64,000 nucleotides of DNA from Chelydra serpentina (Eukaryota; Chordata; Testudines; Chelydridae): positions 8,396,001 to 8,460,000 of the forward strand of contig JBAIAC010000059.1 of assembly GCA_037349315.1 (NCBI GenBank). Direction: 5' to 3'. Both the position numbers and the translations under genes were made by a program. Below are positions 57,336 to 64,000 of the stretch, piece by piece. The notes under the pieces were generated by a model. It saw only the letters and a program-made list of their open reading frames with translations. It searched no databases and was not told where the DNA came from. The first letter of the stretch is position 1; each line of letters starts with the position of its first letter.

Positions 57336-60095
57336 ATGTCTGTAAGCGAGGCCACGGTAAAACTGGACCTTGCCAGACTTGAAATAACAGAGAAAGAAAA
57401 CGAACATCGGAGACGAATCGAATTACGTACGCTGGAAATTAGTGCAGAGACAGAAGCCCACAAGAGAGCTGAGGAGGCCCACAAGAGAGCTATGGAAGCA
57501 GAAAGAATCCGGGAGGAGGCGGCCCACAAGAGAGCTATGGAAGCAGAGGAGGCGGCCCACAAGAGAGCTATGGAGGCCCAGAAGCATGAACTGGCTGTTG
57601 CAGAGTTGAAGAGTCGAAACCCTTCAGCGGCCGGCTCCGCTTCCCCAAAAATCCCCAAATGGGAGCGTCTATGCCCCCAGTATGATGAATCCAAGGATAT
57701 AGCCGAATATTTTATCACCTTCGAGAGACTGTGCTCCCTCCATGCGATACCTGAAGATCAAAAAATGACCACCTTGATAGCCAAACTGACTGGCAGAGCT
57801 CTGGACATATTCAATAAGATGCCCATTGGGGATGCCTCCAATTATGGTAAATTTAAGGAACTGGTTTTGAAACAGTTTCAGGTTACACCTGAAACCTACA
57901 GGGTTAAATTCAGGAGTCTTAAGAGGGGAGATGGATTAAGTAATGTGGCTTATGCAAATGAAATGACAGTTCTGGTAGATAAGTGGGTGAGGGGAAAAGA
58001 CATTACAAGCTTTGAAGGGATGTGTGATTTGGTTGCTCAGGAACAATTCCTGAATATGTGCAGTGATGATGTAAAACAGTACTTGTGGGACAAACAGGTA
58101 AAAGCAGTTAGTGAATTAGCTGGGTTTGCAGACTCTTATGAGCAGGCGCAAGCTGCAATTAAGCATAAACCACTGGCAGAGGGGTACAGGGTCGAAGGAA
58201 AACAGAGTCACCGTGTTACCCCTGGGAAAAAGGAGGCTGGGCGCTCACCTCCCCATTCCCCTAGTACTCGTCCCAAATTCCTTGTACAATCAGAGGAGCC
58301 CAGGAGGTGCTATCAATGTAAGTCCACCGAGCACCTGAGAGATAAGTGTCCCCTGCTGAGTGAAAACAGGCATCAAGCGGCCCATGAAGCTGCTGCCTCT
58401 TTCCACACAGGGTTTGTGAAGTTGACTTCTACACCACCAAGCAGTGAGCATGTGCATGCTGTTAGACTGAATGGGAAGGTAATCACTGGGTTGAGAGATA
58501 CAGGTGCTGAAATTTCTATAGTCAGGAGGGACCTGATCCAAGAGAAGGATTGGTTGCCGGGTAAAGTGGCAGAATTGGAGCTGGTGGGTGGCTACAAAGT
58601 CATTGCACCTCTGGCAAAAGTACACATGCAAACGGAAAACTTGCAGGCTAAGCTAACTGTGGCAACAGTGTCACACAATTTTGCACCGTTTCTACTGGGA
58701 AATGATTTCTTTGCTGTGGCAGAATCTGTCCCAGGGCTGGGTGGCAGCAAGCAGGAACCTAGTGCTGAAAACCCCAGAGGGGGGGGCGAAGTCACAGGGA
58801 CTGCAGCTGTGGCGGCAGGGGTGGCTGTGGCCAGTTCCTGTCCTGTAATCATCTCCCCGGGGGAGGGGAATGTTCTACCTCATAGCAAGGGGGGAATTTT
58901 GCGGGCCACTGAAGGGTCTATCTTAGCTTGCAGCTGGGAGCCCACAGCTGGACCAGGGTCACCTTCTCTTCGGGGGGACACGGGAGTGTCTGGCCCAGAG
59001 GGAGGCCCAGGGAGGGAAGGTGAGGGGGGGCCGGAGACCCCGCCAACCTTTTGTCAGGAGGATCTTGCCCAGGAGGAGGGTGAAAAGTCTGCATTTCAGA
59101 TGCCAGACCCCTCTCCTGTGGATCAGGTTAGAAGGGAAAGCTGGGGGTCAGACCTCCCGGACAGGGGAGTCCATCCAGCTGACCTGTTGGGAACAGATAC
59201 TGGGGTGTCCAAGAAAGAGGTTGTTCTTGCTACACGGGTAGGAGGTAAACCTCTCTCTTCAAAGAAGGGAGCGAGTCTCTGCATGGGTGAAGCCACACAA
59301 GGGGATGGGAACCAGCCCAGAGAAATTCCAGAGGGAGGGGCCGAGGGCAGGCCGGGTTGCAGTACACCCTTTCCTTGCCAGAGCCTCAAACGCATGCCTG
59401 ATTCAGGAGTCTGCTCCAAAGAGGCAGAAGAATCTGCATCAGAGTGCCTACCAGGGTACACAGACGGGTGGGTAATCCTGTGTCTTTCCCTACTTCATCT
59501 GTGGGTTATAACAAAGGAGTTAACACTGAGGGTCAACCCTTTCAAGATGGGGAACATACCTGATTGGTGGGAAAAACTGTTGTACATGCTTGGGATGGTG
59601 ACCTCACGGTCATACAAACATGTTACCTGTCGGCCTATATCGGGTAACCGGCTGGAAGCTTGGCAGAACAGCAAAAGCATAACAGGCCCAGGCTGCTGTG
59701 TGAAAGGGGAAACTGAGGCACGCCGCCTCATGGCACTGAGAGCTAAATGCCGAGGTTCCTACGCCTTAACAGGTATTGCTATCTGTATCCTGTTAGCAAT
59801 ACTACACCCCAACCCATTTTCAGGCGCCCGGGGACCAGGAACCTCGCATTTTGCTAAAACCATTACGAACGACACCATGTGGTGTGCCAGTACTGAAAAG
59901 GGGTGTGACCAAAGACAAACAGGGGCTTTATGTGTACTGCCTCCGCCATGGACAGTGTCCAAGTCTCTGGCAGTAAGTTCAGGAGGAGGGTGTGATGGTG
60001 TTCCCCATAAAACTTTATGGGGAGATGCTTATAAATGTATATATGTAACTAAAATATGTTTTATGCTACATGTGCCATGTAACATATCTCTGTGA
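57336..60095 (+). CDS. Gypsy gag-protease polyprotein fused to an Env-like signal peptide (919 codons)
   Basis: The frame is open from ATG at 57,336 to a stop inside the 3' LTR; the last 34 or so residues are LTR-encoded. Order: a charged coiled coil with tandem AHKRAMEAE units (about residues 40-82); a capsid domain (about 100-270) whose second half, with SNVAYANEM and LVAQEQFLNMC, resembles the SCAN domain; a zinc knuckle CX2CX4HX4C (C325, C328, H333, C338); an aspartic protease motif DTGA at 388-391 and a LLGNDFF strand near 460; then a long Gly/Pro/Glu-rich spacer. No polymerase or integrase motif follows. Near residue 799 (ATG at 59,730) a Met and a hydrophobic run GIAICILLAILHP look like a signal peptide, followed by an NDT glycosylation site and cysteines, as at the start of an Env-like protein. 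Intactness suggests recent function or recent arrival. Known basis: SCAN domains derive from Gmr1-like Gypsy capsids. Confidence 0.85.
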   Translation: MSVSEATVKLDLARLEITEKENEHRRRIELRTLEISAETEAHKRAEEAHKRAMEAERIREEAAHKRAMEAEEAAHKRAMEAQKHELAVAELKSRNPSAAGSASPKIPKWERLCPQYDESKDIAEYFITFERLCSLHAIPEDQKMTTLIAKLTGRALDIFNKMPIGDASNYGKFKELVLKQFQVTPETYRVKFRSLKRGDGLSNVAYANEMTVLVDKWVRGKDITSFEGMCDLVAQEQFLNMCSDDVKQYLWDKQVKAVSELAGFADSYEQAQAAIKHKPLAEGYRVEGKQSHRVTPGKKEAGRSPPHSPSTRPKFLVQSEEPRRCYQCKSTEHLRDKCPLLSENRHQAAHEAAASFHTGFVKLTSTPPSSEHVHAVRLNGKVITGLRDTGAEISIVRRDLIQEKDWLPGKVAELELVGGYKVIAPLAKVHMQTENLQAKLTVATVSHNFAPFLLGNDFFAVAESVPGLGGSKQEPSAENPRGGGEVTGTAAVAAGVAVASSCPVIISPGEGNVLPHSKGGILRATEGSILACSWEPTAGPGSPSLRGDTGVSGPEGGPGREGEGGPETPPTFCQEDLAQEEGEKSAFQMPDPSPVDQVRRESWGSDLPDRGVHPADLLGTDTGVSKKEVVLATRVGGKPLSSKKGASLCMGEATQGDGNQPREIPEGGAEGRPGCSTPFPCQSLKRMPDSGVCSKEAEESASECLPGYTDGWVILCLSLLHLWVITKELTLRVNPFKMGNIPDWWEKLLYMLGMVTSRSYKHVTCRPISGNRLEAWQNSKSITGPGCCVKGETEARRLMALRAKCRGSYALTGIAICILLAILHPNPFSGARGPGTSHFAKTITNDTMWCASTEKGCDQRQTGALCVLPPPWTVSKSLAVSSGGGCDGVPHKTLWGDAYKCIYVTKICFMLHVPCNISL
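59978..59990 (+). other. Polypurine tract of the Gypsy element
   Basis: The tract AGGAGGAGGG directly abuts the 3' LTR. It is the expected plus-strand primer. Confidence 0.8.
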
Positions 60096-61113
60096 AAGTT
60101 ATGACCTACTGAATTTACTCCTCCTGTTTGTATGCATGTATCATTGTTGTAGTTGGAGTTATGAAGATTGGTTTTATATTTGCTGGTTTTGTACATAGCC
60201 TTTGTAAGTGCATGGGATCATCTTTGGAGCAAAGAATGCCTGTTAAATGCGAGCACTTGACAGACAAAAGACTTTGCAGACCCCAATCCACATTGGGGCC
60301 AGGTCTGGAATGCAACTGGTTAGACTGGTTAGGGCGCATGGGCAGGTGACTTGCCCATGTGATCCCAAAACTCCAGGGCAACTGGATCCTACGCAGGGAG
60401 AGGAAGAGAGGCTATAAAAGCCCTTGCAAGACCCTTCCATTTTGTCTTCAGCTGGCTAAAGGAAGAAACTCTCCACCCCCCAAGGAGACCTGAAAGAGAC
60501 TGAACAAAGGACAAAGACATTAGGGGGGTGAGTGATTGCTGGACCCGGGCTAGAAGGAAGATAGCCTGTTTACTGGACCTAGTGAGGGGTTTATCTGTAC
60601 ACGGGGTGATTAGACATAGAACTGCGTGTTCTATTTTATTTTATTCAGTAATTCACTTTGTTCTGTCTGTCACTAATTGAACTCACTTAAATCCTATTTT
60701 CTGTACTTATTAAAATCACTTTTTACTTATTAAGTTTCCTTGTGTACGCATTAGTGCCTTGGGAAAGTGAACAGGTGTGCATACCTTTCTATCTTTGAAA
60801 TAGAAAGCGAACTATTTATGAGTTTACCCTGTATAAGCTTTATACAGGGTAAAACGGATTCATTAAGGGTTTGAGCCTCCTTGGAGTTGAGCAACTGGGT
60901 GTCAAAGGCAAGAGCGCTTCCAGGGGCCTTACAGTGGTGAGTGGACTTGGTTCGGACCTGGGTCTGTGTTTGCAGCAGATCAGTGGAATCTGGCTCAAAA
61001 CAGACAGGATTCGGGAGTCCCAAGCTGGAAAAGGCCTGGAAGCAGGGGCAGAAGCAGCCTTGGCACACCAGGTGGCAGCACCAAGCAGGTCTCTGTGGCC
61101 CCAACCCGTCACA
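59991..61113 (+). repeat. 3' LTR of the Gypsy element
   Basis: 1,123 bp, 99.6% identical to the 5' LTR by direct comparison. It starts TGTGATGG (one transition from the 5' tip) and ends CCGTCACA, followed by the duplicated ATCTT. Confidence 0.96.
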
Positions 61114-61118
61114 ATCTT

Positions 61119-62864
61119 GTTCTGTAACTGGATTCTGTGAAATGGCCGAACCCTTTTAGCTGAAACTTTCCAAAAACGTTTAGGAGCCAGATGCCTGGCA
61201 TGGAATATTTCAGCCCAAACTGCTAAACTTGGCAATGTTTTTTAAGCAATTGAAATAGGGTCTTATCATAGAAACTGTTGGGCAACTTTAACTATAAGTA
61301 GCATTACCTGCTCTGCCTGTAGTTCTTGGAACTCTCATAACACTTTTTTTTAAAATTCAAAACATTATTTGCCAATGAATCCACAAATGGCCCTGTCTGG
61401 TAGGATTAATTTAAGTGGTGGTATCTCTATTTTACACCTGGGGAAAACTGACAGAATTTAATAACGTATCCAAGGCTACAGAGAGCGTGTTTTGCTAGGA
61501 TTTCCCCACAGCATGGGTAGTAGCCAGGCATATTGCTTGTTTTATAAACTTGTTTCATATGAAGATGGTATTAGGGTGAGGTGTACCATCCTATTTAGTA
61601 ATCCAAGCATGGCTTAAAAAATTAAAAGAATTGTAACTGCTTTGTTTTAAAGATTGATTTTAATTTTGGATTTTTCACTTGACCGTGCTTTGACTGTTTG
61701 AGCAACAAGACATGGGCCATGTGACAGAGGGAGATTTTCAGAGACACAAAGAGGAATTAGGCACCCAACTGTCATTGACTTTCAGTGGGAGTTGGGAGCC
61801 TAACTCCCCTTTGGGTCTTTGAAAATCTCCCCCACCATCTTTTACAGACTGTTGATCCCATACCGTTCACTAATCCCTCACTCAACCCCTTGTGTGGACT
61901 TGAGTTTAGGATTTGAATTTACTAAGCAATTATATTTTAAAGATGCCTAAGAAATGAATGGCTATTAAATTATTGATTTAGTTTGTTTTTGTTGGGTTAT
62001 GACAAAGAAAAGTAGTATATCGTTTCGTCATGCTCTAGTTTTGGATAAAAGTTGCAGCACCAGTTTAGTGGTTTTGGGGTGTTTTTGTTTTTTAAATTGC
62101 TTTCGGTCTGCCATGTTTTACATCATTGCCAATTTTCAGATGAAGAGAATTTAAAACAGCTGATATCTAAATACTTTAGAAGAAAAAATCTCAATTGTGG
62201 AATCTGGTCCCAAAAATAAGTGCTTAGAAGGCTTGTCAAATCATTTTAGATTAATTTACGGTTTCTTCCTCAACATGGAATAAATCCAGAAAGTGCTATT
62301 AATCGAATGCAGTAATACTTAATAAAAGATGTGTTATATAAGGAAAGGATTATGTAGTTTAGTTTATCATTTTTCTCTTTCTAGGCCATATGTTTTTAAG
62401 AGAACTTGTGGTTACAGGTCTACTTCAGTGGTTAAGTAAAGCCCCTTTTACATCACAGCACAAGGGGCCTTTGGACTTCACCTAAATTAATCCCAGTCTA
62501 AAAATAAAACTCACCCAAACTCACGATTTCATGCTATACACAAAGTCATGTATTAGCAATTGCATATTAATTTAAGAAGGAATTTTTAAGAGCACTTGGC
62601 ATTGGACTAACTCTTATCATTAACTTCAATGGGCGCAAACTCCCAGGAACTCTAATGACAGCAGAAGTAGGCTTTTAATAATAACATTCCTATATTCTTA
62701 CACACTTTTAAGGCACCACACAGGCTGAATTTTGTAAAAATTTGTTTACACAAGAGGCAACAATCTGGAGCTGGAAATCTGCCTGTACCTTGTCCAAGAC
62801 ATCTAGAGGTCAAAGCAGCACAGTGCGGCTGAGTTAAAAAAAAATTCCAAACTTTGTTCTAGAT
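61119..62864. other. Flanking region with small repeats, no gene seen
   Basis: Contains a faint MIR-like fragment near 61,375-61,495 (CTATTTTACACCTGGGG) and the MITE at 61,729. At 62,140 an acceptor-like TTTTCAG precedes 77 bases that read EENLKQLISKYFRRKNL and then a stop, which could be a terminal exon of an unknown gene. I do not consider that supported. Confidence 0.4.
61729..61832. repeat. Short palindromic MITE
   Basis: Left tip GGGAGATTTTCAGAG and right tip CTTTGAAAATCTCCC are inverted copies around a core with TTAGGCACCCAACTG and GTTGGGAGCCTAACT. It is similar in style to the repeat at 2,381-2,582. Confidence 0.7.
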
Positions 62865-64000
62865 CAGGGGTCTCAAACACACGGCCGGCCCGCGGAGTTA
62901 TTTGCTGCAGCCTGCCAAGCTCCCCTCACCTCCCGTCCTCCCCCGGAGTTATTTCCTGTGGCCGCCAAGCTCCCCTCCCCCCCTTCTCCCGCCCCCCAGC
63001 GCGCCACGTCCCCACTCCTCTGTCTACCTCCAGGCACTTCCCCCCATCAAACAGCTGTTTGGCGGCACTTAGCACTTTCCAGGAGGGAGTGGGGAGGAAC
63101 AGGGAGCCGTGTGCTCAGGGGAGGAGGTGGAGAAGAGGCGGGGCCAGGATTTGGGGAAGGGGTGGGAAGAGGCAGGACAGGGGTGTGGCCTCATGTAAGG
63201 GGTGGAGTGGGGCCAGGGGCAGGGGAGGGTGCTTTAATAGAAGTAATTCTAAAAGTAATCGCATGTTTTGTCCTTTGAGTGAGGTGCATTACTGAGTGTT
63301 TATATTTTATTAAAACTGCTCGGAAATGACTTCATCAAAAAAAAGAACACTCATGGAAGAAAAGAGAGTTTTCCAAGACAAATGGGAGAATTTATACTTT
63401 TTCACAGCAGTAAAAAATAAAATTCAATGCCTAATTTGTCAGCAAATGATTGCTGTTCCCAAGGAGTATAAGGTGCATCAGCACTACAACACGATGCACC
63501 GTGAAAAATATGATGCATTCACCGGAAAAATCCAAGAGGAAAAAGTTCGGCAACTTAAAGCAGCATTTGCCAAGCAAAGAAATTTCTTTTCGGAGATTAA
63601 CAAGTCTAGCGAAGATTCAGTAAGAGCAAGTTTTGTGATAAGCTAAATGATAGCTAAATCATTGCGACCTTTTACAGAAGGCCTATTCGTAAAAGAATGT
63701 CTTGTGAAGGCCAGTGAAATGTTATGTCCTGATAGGAAAAAAGTTTCTGAAGGCATAAGCTTGTCTGCCTATACAGTTGCCTGCCGGATAATGGATTTAG
63801 CAGATAATGTGCAAAAACAATTGATTCAAATGGCAAAAGACTTCAAAGCATTTTCAATTGCTTTTGATGAGCGTACAGATGTATCAGGTACCGCACTGTA
63901 TGCAGTGTTCATTAGAGGTATGGATTGTAATTTGAATATAACTGAAAAATTGCTAAACTTAATGCCACTGAAGGGTACCACAACGGGACGTGACGTATTT
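62865..64000 (+). mobile_element. hAT (Charlie-like) transposon, cut by the right window edge
   Basis: The left tip CAGGGGTCTCAAACAC at 62,865 is a Charlie-type hAT end; a GC-rich untranslated part follows, then a transposase frame from 63,326. The right end is outside the window. The preceding TTCTAGAT should reappear as the 8-bp duplication beyond the other end. Confidence 0.85.
63326..64000 (+). pseudogene. hAT transposase, one in-frame stop, C-terminus off the edge
   Basis: The frame starts MTSSKKRTLMEEKRVFQDKW and has a BED-type zinc finger (CLICQQM with HQHYNTMH, about residues 33-58). It continues in the same frame to the end of the window apart from a single TAA at 63,644 (codon 107). 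After the stop, the frame reads AKSLRPFTEGLFVKECL and FSIAFDERTDVSGTALYAVF, which carries the first catalytic-site Asp region of hAT transposases. The closest family I recall is the Charlie transposase that gave rise to GTF2IRD2- and ZBED-type genes. The single stop may be a point mutation in a young copy or a sequencing error. Confidence 0.85.

Larger units (their letters stand above)
55921..61113 (+). mobile_element. Young Ty3/Gypsy-type LTR element with gag-protease but no polymerase
   Basis: The 5,193-bp element has two 1,123-bp LTRs (tips TGTGACGG or TGTGATGG and CCGTCACA), a tRNA-Ser-type primer site, a purine tract, and a 5-bp target duplication ATCTT (55916-55920 and 61114-61118). Between the LTRs is 2,947 bp with one uninterrupted frame coding for gag, protease and an Env-like start; reverse transcriptase, RNase H and integrase are absent. 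The LTRs differ at four positions only, three of them at CpG sites, so insertion is recent. It must have used polymerase and integrase supplied in trans. It inserted next to the dead LINE. Confidence 0.95.

Noticed and set aside
57290..57718. 142-codon minus-strand frame with repeating SASIALLWAA
   Set aside because: It is the antisense reading of the tandem coiled-coil repeats in the Gypsy gag gene.
60751..61235. Minus-strand open frames of 117 and 131 codons in the Gypsy LTR
   Set aside because: Equivalent frames appear in every LTR copy, including the solo LTR. They are shadows of the LTR sequence with no recognisable domain.
62142..62218. Possible terminal exon reading EENLKQLISKYFRRKNL
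   Set aside because: There is one acceptor-like site, but no upstream exon with a compatible phase and no recognisable family. Noted only as a possibility.

Overview
The window looks like nuclear DNA of a non-avian reptile, most likely a turtle. This is inferred from a near-mammalian CTR9 gene split by introns, CR1 LINEs, a tRNA-derived SINE, MIR-like SINEs, and many hAT-type DNA transposons with 8-bp target-site duplications (TSDs). There is no prokaryotic organisation.

Left third (1-24,240): the minus strand carries 23 coding exons of CTR9, the TPR scaffold of the PAF1 RNA polymerase II elongation complex. They run from the start codon at 23,642 to an exon at 225-321 and encode 991 codons; the last roughly 180 residues lie beyond the left edge. 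All exon phases join cleanly. The start codon lies in a CpG island (about 23,330-24,235). Introns hold a solo LTR only 14 bases from a splice donor, hAT elements, CR1 and SINE copies, and an unidentified degenerate antisense reading frame.

Middle (24,240-53,200): DNA-transposon debris leads to a nested pair, a minus-strand hAT transposase relic split by a plus-strand gammaretrovirus-like provirus (27,392-32,778) with 412-bp LTRs, a tRNA-Pro primer site and an ACAG target duplication. Its gag lacks capsid, pol is broken but keeps catalytic motifs, and env is almost gone. On the plus strand, exons at 34,119, 34,377, 40,278, about 42,733 and 52,493 read as a coiled-coil protein I cannot name. 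Its last exon has an apparent one-base frameshift. Between the exons lie hAT elements (one nested in another), a solo Gypsy LTR bracketed by an unusual 30-bp direct repeat, and low-copy sequence.

Right end (53,200-64,000): a degenerate jockey-like LINE (54,430-55,640) is followed by a very young Ty3/Gypsy-type element (55,921-61,113). Its 1,123-bp LTRs differ at only four positions. It keeps one intact 919-codon frame (coiled coil, SCAN-like capsid, zinc knuckle, DTGA protease, then an Env-like signal peptide) but no reverse transcriptase or integrase, so it looks like a recently mobilised non-autonomous element. A hAT element with a nearly intact transposase gene runs off the right edge.
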